The translations under genes and the position numbers were made by a program. A stretch of DNA of 64,000 nt, taken from assembly GCF_009720365.1 (NCBI RefSeq), contig NZ_ML769312.1, positions 372,001 through 436,000 on the forward strand. Direction: 5' to 3'. Below are positions 25,604-34,372 of this stretch, in pieces. The notes under the pieces are model-generated. The model did not search any database. It was given only the letters and a program-made list of their open reading frames with translations, and was not told where the DNA came from. Each line of letters starts with the position of its first letter. Within the stretch, counting starts at the first letter, position 1. The DNA comes from Catellatospora paridis (GTDB lineage Bacteria > Actinomycetota > Actinomycetes > Mycobacteriales > Micromonosporaceae).

Positions 25604-26035
25604 CTAAGCCGCGCCGAGCGTGAACACCACGTGACGGACGAGCAGGCCGGTGCCGTCGTCGACGTAGGGCTCGCCTGCGACGCGCGCACCACAGGCGGTG
25701 TAGAAGGCGACGGCGGTCTCGCGGGCGTCCGCCCACACCACCCGCTCGCGGTCGGCCCGGGCGCGGTCTGCGACCGCGGCCAGCAGCCGCCGCCCATACC
25801 CGCGCCCCTGGTAGGCGGTGTCGACCGCCATCGCCCAGAAATAGCGCGCCGGGACATTCGGCTCATCAGGACACGGCCAGGTCGCGTGGGACACCGCGGC
25901 GACAACAGTGCCACCGTCGAGCAGCGCCATATGACCTGCGCTGCCGTCGTCGATCCGAGTCTCAGGAGAAGTCCAGCCCAGCACCTCCGATCGCAGCCGA
26001 TAGGTCCGCTCCACGGCGACGTCCGTCAGGTCCAC
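25604..26035 (-). CDS. GNAT-family N-acetyltransferase
   Basis: 143 residues. AMAVDTAYQGRGYGRRLLAAVADRAR is the acetyl-CoA pyrophosphate-binding motif; AVAFYTACGARVAGEPYVDDG is the C-terminal motif. Start GTG 26035 chosen because TACGGT lies six bases upstream (leaderless pattern). The stop abuts the IS remnant end, so the insertion may have trimmed the native 3' flank. Substrate unknown. Confidence 0.85.
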   Translation of the reverse strand: MDLTDVAVERTYRLRSEVLGWTSPETRIDDGSAGHMALLDGGTVVAAVSHATWPCPDEPNVPARYFWAMAVDTAYQGRGYGRRLLAAVADRARADRERVVWADARETAVAFYTACGARVAGEPYVDDGTGLLVRHVVFTLGAA

Positions 26036-26075
26036 GCAGCTACCGTAGCCGCAGCGCCGCGGGTAGCCTCCGCTC

Positions 26076-27644
26076 GTGGTGATCTCCGACGAGACCGGCG
26101 CGGCGGGGCACTTCCCGGCGCAAGGCCCGGCGGCCGACCTTTCGGCGATGCTCACCGCGCTGTGCGGCCCGGACCCCGACCGGGCCGGTGACGCGTTCTC
26201 CTCGCTGTGGCCACGGTTGTTCGCCGGTGGGCGCCTCACCCCGGAGACGGCTCCAGCCGTCCGCCGGCTCGTGGCAGTGCTGGACGATCCCGCGCTCGGC
26301 GCCGGTGACGCCACCATCCGCGAAGGCGTCCTGTTCCTGATGCGCGAGATCGCGCGAGTGGCGGGGGACGCGCACGCCGACGCCGGGCAGGTACCGCCCC
26401 GCGGGGCGCTGTCCGATTGCTTCGAGCTGCTGCCGGAGGTGTTCGACGCGGTGTGGCCGATCCGGCCCGGCTGGCCGTCGTGGACCCGGACGATGGCCGC
26501 CAGCACAGCGGCGACGCTGGTCAGGCATCCCCGGCTGGCCGCCCGTCGCGCCGATCTGATCGCGTACCACCAGCAGACCGCGCAGGCGACCGCCGACCGC
26601 CGTGAGTGCGCGAGTCTGGCCCTCGGGCTCGGCGAACTGGGAGTCGCGCCACGGGACTGGCTTGACGATCCGAGACTCGCCGTGCGGACCTGCGCCGCGC
26701 TCGCACCGGTGCTCTCCGACGATCCGGACGCGACCGAGGTGCTGGTGCGGGCGGCCGAACGTCCACGCGCATTCGACCACTCGTTCACCGAGCCGTTCGT
26801 GCCTCCGGCGTACCGCATGATGACCCTTCCCCAGCTGCGCGACCTGCCGCACAGGGTGCTCATCCGCACCGTGTGCGAGCGGACCGGCGACTTCGGCCGG
26901 CTGGTGCATGCCGCCCTGGCGGCGGTAGGCCTGCGCGGCGTCGTGGGGCCGATGGCCGAGTTCGGGCCGTACCTGCGCCACGCCTTTCCCTCCGGGCTGG
27001 TGGACGATGACACGGCGTCGACCGAGCAGGAGCGCTTCGCCCGCGTGGTCGCGGACCGTGACGAGCTCTGGGATGGGACCTGTGCCGGGGTCGCCGAGAT
27101 GTTCGCCGCGGCCGACCTGCCGCACGACCGCGAGCGGTGGCGCGAAGTGCGCGTTCCCGTTGCACTCGACAGCGCAGGCCGTCCCACCTACAGCGCCGCC
27201 GGGATCCTGCTGTCAATGCCGACCTGGTCGATCAGAAACAGTCCCCACATGTTCATCAGCGCGGCCCGGACCGATCCGGATCTGCTGCGGAAGCTGTTGG
27301 ACGTCGTGTCGTCCGATGAGGTGGCAGTGGAGGTCGAAGGGCCGTTGCGGTTCTCCGCCGCCGCGACGGGCGTCGAGGCTGGGCGGCTCGATGTCGGTGA
27401 GCTCATCGCCTGGGGGCCGTACAACTACCGCCCGGCATACGGGGTAGGGGTCGCGGCGGCGCTGAGCCTGTGGGTGAGCGTGTACCAGTGGCGCGACGGG
27501 ACCGCGTACCGGCAACAGTTCGTGGACGGTGTGCCCGCGGGGCCGATCGAGACGCTCGGCCCCGCCGACCGCGGCGACGGCTACCGTTTCGTCTTCGAAC
27601 TCGACCCCGAGTGGGTGCCGCCGGGCACGCGGCTGCCTGGCTGA
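26076..27644 (+). CDS. Large hypothetical protein: helical repeats plus degenerate GyrB-like C-terminus
   Basis: 522 residues. Residues ~20-270 are all-helical and repeat-like (e.g. AVRRLVAVLDDPALGAGD, ASLALGLGELGVAPRDWLDDPRLAVRTCAALA), suggesting HEAT-like repeats. Residues ~440-515 read GVGVAAALSLWVSVYQWRDG, TAYRQQFVDGVPAGPIETLG and FVFELDPE, which lines up with the GyrB ATPase region GVGVSVVNALS...WRDGKxYRQxF...FxPDPEIF. The earlier GHKL residues (Glu and Asn of the first motif, Asp-x-Gly-x-Gly) are not recognisable, so ATP hydrolysis is doubtful. Function unknown. Divergent from the GNAT gene with a 40-bp gap. Confidence 0.75.
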   Translation: MVISDETGAAGHFPAQGPAADLSAMLTALCGPDPDRAGDAFSSLWPRLFAGGRLTPETAPAVRRLVAVLDDPALGAGDATIREGVLFLMREIARVAGDAHADAGQVPPRGALSDCFELLPEVFDAVWPIRPGWPSWTRTMAASTAATLVRHPRLAARRADLIAYHQQTAQATADRRECASLALGLGELGVAPRDWLDDPRLAVRTCAALAPVLSDDPDATEVLVRAAERPRAFDHSFTEPFVPPAYRMMTLPQLRDLPHRVLIRTVCERTGDFGRLVHAALAAVGLRGVVGPMAEFGPYLRHAFPSGLVDDDTASTEQERFARVVADRDELWDGTCAGVAEMFAAADLPHDRERWREVRVPVALDSAGRPTYSAAGILLSMPTWSIRNSPHMFISAARTDPDLLRKLLDVVSSDEVAVEVEGPLRFSAAATGVEAGRLDVGELIAWGPYNYRPAYGVGVAAALSLWVSVYQWRDGTAYRQQFVDGVPAGPIETLGPADRGDGYRFVFELDPEWVPPGTRLPG

Positions 27645-27657
27645 GCACCGGTCGCCG

Positions 27658-28212
27658 TCACTGCGGCGGGTCCTCTCCGGTGAGCCCGTCGACGGCCTCG
27701 CGCAGCAGGTCGGCGTGGCCCACGTGCCGGGCGTACTCGTCGTGCAGGTCCACCACGATGCGGCGCAGGTTCGGCGACGTGCCGTCGGCGGCGGCCGTGT
27801 ACTTCGCGGGCTGGTCGAGCCCGCCGTCGGCGAGCGCCTTCGCCATCGCGGCCCGCGAGCGCTCGACGGCACCCTGCCACAGCCCGTACAGCTCAGCAGG
27901 CGAGTCATCGGCCGCGCTGCGCCACACCCACCCCGGGTCGGCCGCCTCGGGAGCGTCCAGCGGCGGTCCGGGCGCCTCGCCCGTGAAGTCGATGGTGTAC
28001 CGCTCCTCGACAGCTGCCATGTGCTTGAGCAGGCCGGCGAGGGTCAGCGTCGACGGCGGCTGGGGCCGGTTCAGCCCGGCCGCGTCCAACCCGCCGCACT
28101 TCCAGGCGAAAGTGGCGCGGGAGCGGTCGAGGGCGAACATCAGCATCTCGACCTCGCCGGCGGTCATCGACGGTTCGTGGATCACGGTGCTCAGGACGAT
28201 GTCGTCGGTCAT
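27658..28212 (-). CDS. DinB/DUF664 family protein
   Basis: 184 residues. Four-helix bundle features: EVEMLMFALDRSRATFAWKC, LTLAGLLKHMAAVEERYTID (His of the metal site), and VDLHDEYARHVGHADLLREA (two further His). The family includes mycothiol-dependent thiol transferases and nickel/zinc-binding proteins. ATG 28212 has TAGCCT six bases upstream, and the perfect inverted repeat at 28229-28257 covers the region just beyond it, so it is probably repressed or activated by the divergent WYL regulator. Confidence 0.88.
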   Translation of the reverse strand: MTDDIVLSTVIHEPSMTAGEVEMLMFALDRSRATFAWKCGGLDAAGLNRPQPPSTLTLAGLLKHMAAVEERYTIDFTGEAPGPPLDAPEAADPGWVWRSAADDSPAELYGLWQGAVERSRAAMAKALADGGLDQPAKYTAAADGTSPNLRRIVVDLHDEYARHVGHADLLREAVDGLTGEDPPQ

Positions 28213-28228
28213 GGGAGCAGGCTAAGTT

Positions 28229-28257
28229 CGGTTCCGGACGTTCTACGTCCGGAACCG
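28229..28257. promoter_or_regulatory. Perfect 13-bp inverted repeat operator between dinB-like and WYL genes
   Basis: Arms CGGTTCCGGACGT and ACGTCCGGAACCG with a TCT spacer. It lies directly upstream of the putative -10 of the DinB-like gene and 44 bp before the regulator start. Confidence 0.85.
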
Positions 28258-28301
28258 CACGGCGGCCGCGCCGGATGCGGCACGCGCAGGAAGGACACCC
28301 C

Positions 28302-29261
28302 GTGACACCCGACGTGAGCCCCACCGCGCGGGCCCTGATGGCGCTGGAGTTGCTGCAGGGCAACCCCGGCATCACCGCCGAGCGGATCGCCGACAAGCTG
28401 GGCGTGTCCGAGCGGGCCGCCCGCCGCTACGTCGGCATCCTGCGCGAGGCGGGCATCCCGATCGAGTCGGTGCGCGGCCCGTACGGCGGCTACCGGGTGG
28501 GCCGCGGCCTGCGGCTGCCGCCCCTGGTGTTCAGCGCGGCGGAGGCGCTGGGCCTGGTCATGGCGGTCCTCGACGGCCACCACGACGCGGGCGACCCGAC
28601 CAGTCCCGTCGGCGGCGCCCTGGGCAAGATCGTGCGGGCGCTGCCCGAGCAGGTCGCGGCGCAGGCCGAAGCCGTCCGCCGAGCCACCGCCCCGGCGCCC
28701 GACCGCGGGGCCGCCCGGCCCGACCCGCAGACCACCACCGAACTCGTGCGCGCCGGTGCGGACCGGCGGCGGGTGCGGCTGCGTTACCGCTCCGAGGCCG
28801 GTGTGGAGCGGGACCTGGACGTCGACCCGTGGGCGGTCGTCGTGCGGCACAGCCGCTGGTATCTGCTGTGCTGGTCGCACACGTCCGATGGGCGGCGGGC
28901 ATACCGGATCGACCGGGTCCGCGGCGTCGAGGTGCTCGACGACGGCTTCGTCCCCCCGGCCGACCTCGATCCGGTCGCCACGCTGGAGGAGCATCTCGCG
29001 GTCGGCTGGGAGTACGCCGTCGAGGTGATCATCGACGCGCCCGCGGCCGACGCCGCGCGGCACGTGCCGCCGAACCTGGGACGCGTCGAGCCCGTCGACG
29101 CCGACAGCTGCCGGCTGGTCGGCACCACCAGCAATCCCTGGTGGTACGCCCAGCAGCTCACCGCCGTCCCCGTGGCGTTCCGGATCGTCGGCGGCCCCGA
29201 GATCCGCCACACCGCCCAGGTGCTCGGCCGACGACTGCTCGCCGCCGCCGAGCCGGGCTAA
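28302..29261 (+). CDS. YafY-type HTH/WYL-domain transcriptional regulator
   Basis: 319 residues. N-terminal winged HTH ALMALELLQGNPGITAERIADKLGVSERAARRYVGILREAG with the wing RGPYGGYRVG. WYL domain: GADRRRVRLRYRSEAGVERDLDVDPWAVVVRHSRWYLLCWSH and YRIDRVRGVEVLDDGF. Start GTG chosen for GGAAGG seven bases upstream; ATG 28275 lacks one. WYL domains sense small ligands or nucleic acid. The perfect palindrome in the shared promoter is its likely binding site. Confidence 0.93.
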   Translation: MTPDVSPTARALMALELLQGNPGITAERIADKLGVSERAARRYVGILREAGIPIESVRGPYGGYRVGRGLRLPPLVFSAAEALGLVMAVLDGHHDAGDPTSPVGGALGKIVRALPEQVAAQAEAVRRATAPAPDRGAARPDPQTTTELVRAGADRRRVRLRYRSEAGVERDLDVDPWAVVVRHSRWYLLCWSHTSDGRRAYRIDRVRGVEVLDDGFVPPADLDPVATLEEHLAVGWEYAVEVIIDAPAADAARHVPPNLGRVEPVDADSCRLVGTTSNPWWYAQQLTAVPVAFRIVGGPEIRHTAQVLGRRLLAAAEPG

Positions 29262-30193
29262 TCGCCCGCCTGCCGGCCGAACGTCTCCCGCAGGGCCGCG
29301 TCCAGCGGGCGGCCGGACGGCGGGTCGACGAACAGTTTGGCGAGCATCAGTCCGGCGAAGTGGGATGGGTTGATGCCGGACTCCTTGCGCCCGAGGGCCT
29401 GCAGCACACCCCCGGATCGCATGGCGGCCCGGACGACCCCGGCAGGCAGGTGACGGACCCGGCGGGGTCGGCCGACCGCGTCGGCGATGCGCGCGATCAG
29501 GTCGTGCCAGGTCAGGTTCTCGTCGGCGACCGGGATGTCGGTGCCGTCGGCCCGCTCCAGCGCGTCGACCGCGACCTCGGCCACGTTACGCGCCGACGTC
29601 GCCGCGGTCCCGCCCAGGGGGACGGCCAGCGGTGCGCGGGACCTGGCCCAGCCGTCCAGCGGACCGGCCCAGTTCGGCAGGCGGTCACCGGCCCGGCCGA
29701 AGACGAACGGCAGTTCGAGCACCGCGACCGGCAGCTGCGGCCCGGCGGCCGCGCGTGCCTCGCGGGCCTGCTCGACCCGGCACCGGATGTAGACGTGGCG
29801 CTGCGGGAGCCGCCACTCGGGGTGCAGCCGGTCGAAGTAGGTGTAGTACGAGCCCATGATGACCCCGCGGGTGAGGCCCTCCGCACGGGCGGCGGTGAAC
29901 AGGCGCACCACCGGCTCGACCATGTCCCTGCGGAACACCGGGTGGATCGGCTTGCGCAGCGGCCGCTGCTCGTCCGAGCGGGCGGCGTACACCACCCCGT
30001 CGTGACCCGCCAGCAGCGACCGCAGCTCCTCGACGGATGCCGACGCGAGATCGAGCACGTGGTCGACGCCCGGACGGGCCGACCGCGCCACCGTGGTCGC
30101 GGCATGGCCCCGCTCACCCAGCACGTCCACGACATGCGCGCCGATCAGGCCCGTACCACCCACCACGAGAATTCTCACGATCGCATCGTCCAC
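29258..30193 (-). CDS. NAD(P)-dependent epimerase/dehydratase-like SDR
   Basis: 311 residues. Rossmann motif ILVVGGTGLIGAHVVDVL at the N-terminus; the extended-SDR Tyr region is SYYTYFDRLHPEW and is less canonical than YxxxK. LELPFVFGRAGDRLPNWAGP and NVAEVAVDALE are typical of NAD-dependent epimerases or isoflavone-reductase-like members. Start GTG 30193 or GTG 30178 (VRILVVGGTG). Convergent with the WYL gene (4-bp overlap at the 3' ends). Substrate unknown. Confidence 0.85.
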   Translation of the reverse strand: MDDAIVRILVVGGTGLIGAHVVDVLGERGHAATTVARSARPGVDHVLDLASASVEELRSLLAGHDGVVYAARSDEQRPLRKPIHPVFRRDMVEPVVRLFTAARAEGLTRGVIMGSYYTYFDRLHPEWRLPQRHVYIRCRVEQAREARAAAGPQLPVAVLELPFVFGRAGDRLPNWAGPLDGWARSRAPLAVPLGGTAATSARNVAEVAVDALERADGTDIPVADENLTWHDLIARIADAVGRPRRVRHLPAGVVRAAMRSGGVLQALGRKESGINPSHFAGLMLAKLFVDPPSGRPLDAALRETFGRQAGD

Positions 30194-30221
30194 TCCGGAC
30201 CCGACCGCCAGTCAACCGGGG

Positions 30222-30839
30222 TCACATGACCTGCCCGGCGCGGGCGGCGGTGGCGTAGTCCCGCACCTCCTGTGGCGCGTGGCGGTGCCGGGCCAGCCAC
30301 CGGTCCACGATCGCCTGCGCCGCCTGGGGTGCCTGGCAGTGGGCGTGACCCAGGCCGTGCAGCGCGGCCCGCTGGCATGGGACCGACGGCAGTGCCAGCG
30401 TGTCCTCCAGCACGTCCAGCACGGTGTCGTCGCCCAGGTCGAGGGGCGCGATGTCGAAGAACATGAAGCAGACCGACTGCAGTTGCGGCTCGTTCCGGGG
30501 CTGCTCGACCGATATCCGCGCGGCGAACACCTCGGCGAACAGCGTGACGATCGAGCGCAGCCCGGTGGTACGCAGCACCACCGGCACCTGCCGGGAGCGC
30601 AGCACGCCGAGCCCGTCGTCGACGATGTCGCGTACGCCGCAGGCGACCTGGTCGTCGGAGTGCCGCCGCAGCAGGCTACCCGCGTTGCCGAACAGTTCCC
30701 GGATGCGTTCCGCGGTCGCCGCGGGCGTGTCCTGGCGGGCGTACCGGTCGAACCACTCGTGGGGCTGGTCGTCCCACGAGCCGTCGTCGTCGGCGGGCCG
30801 GTCGAACAGGTAGGCCAGCCAGGCCTCGAAGCCGTTCAC
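30222..30839 (-). CDS. Hypothetical helical protein
   Basis: 205 residues, mostly helical, starting MNGFEAWLAYLFDRPADDDG. It has a conserved-looking C-terminal HGLGHAHCQAPQAAQAIVDRWLARHR, rich in His (possible metal site, unproven), and an Arg-rich tail. No family recognised. Follows the PHP-domain gene on the same strand after 42 bp, so it may be co-transcribed. Confidence 0.65.
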   Translation of the reverse strand: MNGFEAWLAYLFDRPADDDGSWDDQPHEWFDRYARQDTPAATAERIRELFGNAGSLLRRHSDDQVACGVRDIVDDGLGVLRSRQVPVVLRTTGLRSIVTLFAEVFAARISVEQPRNEPQLQSVCFMFFDIAPLDLGDDTVLDVLEDTLALPSVPCQRAALHGLGHAHCQAPQAAQAIVDRWLARHRHAPQEVRDYATAARAGQVM

Positions 30840-30881
30840 GGTCCTGATTGAACCGACCGCCGCCGGGTCTGTCGAGCCGGT

Positions 30882-31724
30882 TCAGCGCGGGCGGGTCCAG
30901 AAGTCGTGGGGATGACGTCCGGGCCGGAAGCCGTACGCCTCGACCATGGCCACCGCCGCGCCGAACCCGTGCCCCAGCCCGGCCGGGTCGTGGGCGTCGC
31001 TGCCGAAGGTGACCGCGCGGCCGCCCTCCTGCCGCCACCAGCCGACGACCTCCGGATGCAGTGGCACCTTGGTGTTGACCTCCAGCGCCCGGCCGCTGTC
31101 GGCCAGTGCCCGCAACGCGTGCCGGAACTCGTCCTCGAAGGCGTACGGATCGAACGGACCAGCCTGGGCGGGCCAGTAGCGGACGGGATAGTCGATGTGC
31201 GCCAGCACCGAGAACACCTGGCTCCGGGCAGCCAGCACCGCGATCTCCGCCAGATAGCGCCGGACGACGTCGGCCGCCTGCCCGTGCGGGAACAGGCCCG
31301 GCGGCTCGGCGAACCCGTCGCCCAGCGGCAGGCAGTGCACGGAGCCGAGCACCCGGTCGAAGCGGCCCGCACCCAGCACCTTCGCCACGGCTTCGGCGTG
31401 CCAGTGCGGTTCCCCCACCTCCAGACCGCTCAGGACCAGCAGGTTCGGAAACCGTTCACGGCACCGCTCGACGGCCGCCAGATAGCCGGGCACATCGAAC
31501 GGCGGCGGAGTGAGCAGCCCGTCCGGGGCGGCCATCTTCGCCAGATGCGCGCCGGGATCGAGCCCGTCGAGGTTCACCGTCCAGACCGTGTGGTCGAGGT
31601 GCTCGGTGAAGGCGACCGCAGGGAGCCCCAGTTCCACCGCGCGGGCGCACGAGCCCTCCATGTCGCCGACCGCGGCATCCCACGACCACTGACTGTGCAC
31701 ATGGCTGTCCGCAGGCAACATCAC
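30882..31724 (-). CDS. PHP-domain phosphoesterase (histidinol-phosphatase-like)
   Basis: 280 residues. PADSHVHSQWSWDA supplies the first metal-binding HxH. FTEHLDH, LSGLEVGEPHWHAE, SVHCLPLGD, LAHIDYPVRYWP and TFGSDAHDP are the further PHP metal ligands in order. The family hydrolyses phosphate esters, and the layout fits HisJ-type histidinol phosphatase. No other his genes are nearby, so a different phosphomonoester is possible. Confidence 0.9.
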   Translation of the reverse strand: MMLPADSHVHSQWSWDAAVGDMEGSCARAVELGLPAVAFTEHLDHTVWTVNLDGLDPGAHLAKMAAPDGLLTPPPFDVPGYLAAVERCRERFPNLLVLSGLEVGEPHWHAEAVAKVLGAGRFDRVLGSVHCLPLGDGFAEPPGLFPHGQAADVVRRYLAEIAVLAARSQVFSVLAHIDYPVRYWPAQAGPFDPYAFEDEFRHALRALADSGRALEVNTKVPLHPEVVGWWRQEGGRAVTFGSDAHDPAGLGHGFGAAVAMVEAYGFRPGRHPHDFWTRPR

Positions 31725-31835
31725 GATTCCCAGCGCCCCCGAGCACCTCGGCCATCAAGCGTCCCGCTGATCCTATGCGGAGCGGCCCTTCCGCGACGGC
31801 CCGCGCCAGGAGCCCCGCCGCGACCCGGACGGCCG

Positions 31836-32630
31836 TCAGGCCACGTCCAGGGCTGTGCAGTGCGCGACCGTCGCGTCGTCGGCCGCCGTCGCGTGTCGTG
31901 CCTCGGCTTGCCGGACGCGGCCGATGACCGCGGCGGGTCCCTCTGTGGCGAGCACGGCCATGGCGCCCGGCCAGTCGGTCAGCCCGAACCGGTCCACGAT
32001 CCGGCTGGCGCCGTTGCTGAGCAGGACCGCGCCGGACAGGTCCGTTATCGCGCAGCTGCCGGTCAGCGCCTCGTCGGCCGCTTTCGGGTCGTCCTTGGCG
32101 ACCCAGAAGCCGCCGGGTGAGTTCCGGCGGGAGCGCAGCTCCCGCAGGATGCGCTGGTACTCCTCGCTGCCTTCGGCCTTGCCCACGAGCTTGGACTCGT
32201 AGGACCGGGCGATCACCACCTCGCGGGGATCGGTGACGACCAGCGGCGTATCCGCTGCCCGGTCCAGCACGAGCACCGCGTCGCCGAGCACCAGGTGATC
32301 GAGCCGGTCACCGGACAGGCGCAGCATGGCCACGGCCGCCGACGGGCTGATCGGGTCGGCCACGTCGCAGGTGTCCCGGTGCTCGGCGGTCACCTGCTCG
32401 ACGGCCGCGGCGAGCACCGCCGTCAGGCTGCGATCCGGGTCGAGCGACAGAAGACCGAGCAGGCTGCCGCCCAGGCGTACGGCGTACCAGGCCACGCCGT
32501 GTCGGCAGACCGCTTCCGCGCCGGGGATGCCCGCACCGTCGACCAGCACCGCCGCCGTCGCCGTCGCCGCGGTGAAATCCTCGTTCACGCGGCCGTGGTG
32601 TGCCGCGGCGCTGGCCATCGCCACCCGCAT
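31836..32630 (-). CDS. PP2C-like protein phosphatase
   Basis: 264 residues. VNEDFTAATATAAVLVDGAG corresponds to the PP2C N-terminal ED...DGxG motif; LVLGDAVLVLD and GAVLLSNGASR are the later metal-binding strands. The C-terminal Asp pair of PP2C is not clear. Divergent from the STAS gene (101 bp), which would suit a partner-switching pair (dephosphorylation of an anti-sigma antagonist), though that is inference. Confidence 0.75.
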   Translation of the reverse strand: MRVAMASAAAHHGRVNEDFTAATATAAVLVDGAGIPGAEAVCRHGVAWYAVRLGGSLLGLLSLDPDRSLTAVLAAAVEQVTAEHRDTCDVADPISPSAAVAMLRLSGDRLDHLVLGDAVLVLDRAADTPLVVTDPREVVIARSYESKLVGKAEGSEEYQRILRELRSRRNSPGGFWVAKDDPKAADEALTGSCAITDLSGAVLLSNGASRIVDRFGLTDWPGAMAVLATEGPAAVIGRVRQAEARHATAADDATVAHCTALDVA

Positions 32631-32731
32631 CGTCGCCGTCCTCCCGCCCGGTCAGGCGTCGCATTCTACGGTTTACCGGGGTGGCGGGTGGGTACGAGAC
32701 ACCTCGGCGTCAGCGCGAGGAGGCTGTACCG

Positions 32732-33043
32732 ATGCGGGTCACCCACGCCACGGTGGTCGACGGCGACGTCTGCACCGTACGGATTGCGGGAGACGTCGAC
32801 ATGTCCGAGGTCGAGGGGGTCGAGGCCTGGTTGCGCGCGGCGGTCGACACCTCCGGCTGCGGCGTGGTCCTCGTCGACCTGTCCGACACGCGGTTTCTCG
32901 ACTCGATGGGCATCGCCGGGCTGGTGCGGGCACAGGACTACGCTCGGCGACGGGGAGTGCTGCTGCGGTGCGTCAACGTCCAGCCGTGGGTGCTGCGCGT
33001 GTTCCAGGTCGCCGGAGTGGCCGACCACCTCGACATCGCCTGA
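32732..33043 (+). CDS. STAS-domain anti-sigma factor antagonist-like protein
   Basis: 103 residues. VCTVRIAGDVDMSEVEGVEAWL, then VVLVDLSDTRFLDSMGIAGLVRAQDYARRRG: the DxSxxxFLDSxG core of SpoIIAA/RsbV, with the phosphorylatable Ser of DSMG. ATG with GAGGAGG upstream. No anti-sigma kinase gene is adjacent; the PP2C-like gene is divergent. Confidence 0.92.
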   Translation: MRVTHATVVDGDVCTVRIAGDVDMSEVEGVEAWLRAAVDTSGCGVVLVDLSDTRFLDSMGIAGLVRAQDYARRRGVLLRCVNVQPWVLRVFQVAGVADHLDIA

Positions 33044-33224
33044 CGCCGCCGAGCCCCGGCCGGAGTACGGCGCCGGTCACAGGCCCTGGTCCTCGAAGGT
33101 CCGCCTCGCCACGATCCGGCCGGCCGTGTCGCGTCCGGTGAGCTCCATCCGGCCCAGCCGTCCCCCGATTCGCTGGGTCGGGCAGGATGGCCGGCGTAGG
33201 TGTCTGTTCTGCCCTGGAGTTCGC

Positions 33225-33698
33225 ATGAGTCTCGTTCTCGTCCCTATGTCCGGTCCGGACTACGACCGGCGGGTGGCCGCGTTGCGGCGGCGCTATGCCG
33301 CCAACCTCCAGCAGCAGCGGGGCATGAGCGGCGCGGACGCCGAGACTGAGGCGCGGCATCAGCTGGAGCTGGTCCTGCCGGCCGGGCTGGGCACCGCGTG
33401 GGCGATCCTGCGGTCCGCGCAGGTGGACGGCGAGACGGTCGGCTGGGTCTGGGCCACGCTGCCGGGCGCGCCGGGCCGCCCCGAGATGGCCTGGCTGCAC
33501 AACATCGACGTGGATCCGGAACACCAGTCCCGGGGCCACGGCCGGGCGATGATCCTGGCCGTCGAGGAGGAGCTGCGCCGACACGGGGCCACCCGGTTCG
33601 GCCTCAACGTGTTCGGGGGCAACAGCCGGGCCATCGCGCTGTACGAAAGCCTGGGTTTCACCGTCATGACACAGCAGATGTCCAAGACACTCACCTGA
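33225..33698 (+). CDS. GNAT-family N-acetyltransferase
   Basis: 157 residues. The central HNIDVDPEHQSRGHGRAMILAVEEELRRHG is the CoA-binding motif; GLNVFGGNSRAIALYESLGFTVMTQQMSKTL is the classic RimI-like C-terminus. Start ATG 33225. The ~180 bp upstream contain no clear promoter. Confidence 0.9.
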   Translation: MSLVLVPMSGPDYDRRVAALRRRYAANLQQQRGMSGADAETEARHQLELVLPAGLGTAWAILRSAQVDGETVGWVWATLPGAPGRPEMAWLHNIDVDPEHQSRGHGRAMILAVEEELRRHGATRFGLNVFGGNSRAIALYESLGFTVMTQQMSKTLT

Positions 33699-33741
33699 CG
33701 GCCGCGCCACCGGAGGACCACGACCGTGGACGACCTCGTGA

Positions 33742-34122
33742 TCAGCGCGGCACGATGCGGGTTGTCGTGGTCCGCGCGGGCGCGGCCGTCATGGGGTCGA
33801 CGTACTGCCCGCCGAAGCGGGCGTACTTCTCGCGGTAGGCCTGGTCGACGCGGGTGTTGAGGTCCGGGTCGGGTGCGGCGACGAAGGCGACGTCCTTGTC
33901 GATGTCGGCGGCGTGGATGTGGCCCTCGTGCCGGGTCTTCGTCGCGCGGTACCAGCCGCCCTCGGGTCCTCGGAAGGACCTGATGTACAGGTCGTCGCCG
34001 TTGCGCACCACCCAGATCGTGGTCGGGGTGCGCAGCGAGCCGTCCCGTCGCCGGGCCGCGACGTCCAGCTCGTCGGCGGCGCCGATGCGGTCGAGTTCCT
34101 CGGCGGTCCAGGTGGTGGTCAT
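33742..34122 (-). CDS. DUF2255 family protein
   Basis: 126 residues. WTAEELDRIGAADELDVAARRRDGSLRTPTTIWVVRNGDDLYIRSFRGPEGGWYR matches the small DUF2255 beta-barrel family. Its flavin/nitroreductase-like fold is inferred and its role unknown. ATG 34122 has AGGAGG seven bases upstream; a GTG three bases earlier is also possible. Convergent with the GNAT gene. Confidence 0.88.
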   Translation of the reverse strand: MTTTWTAEELDRIGAADELDVAARRRDGSLRTPTTIWVVRNGDDLYIRSFRGPEGGWYRATKTRHEGHIHAADIDKDVAFVAAPDPDLNTRVDQAYREKYARFGGQYVDPMTAAPARTTTTRIVPR

Positions 34123-34372
34123 CACGTATCCTCCTCGGTGGCCGGACGGGCCGATCCGTCCCCGACCTCGACGCTAACGGTCCTGCGCCGGGTCAGGAGA
34201 GGGTTCCGGCGGTTCTCCAGGGCCGGAAGGCGAACCGGTGACCTGGTGGCGGCCACGCTGCGGCGGGCCGCACGCATCGGCGGACGCCGCTGGCCGCAAG
34301 GAGTATTGCGCCGTTCAGGGCCGTCCAGGACCATCTGGTGATTGGACAGGCGTCGTTCCGGGGGAGGCCCAC

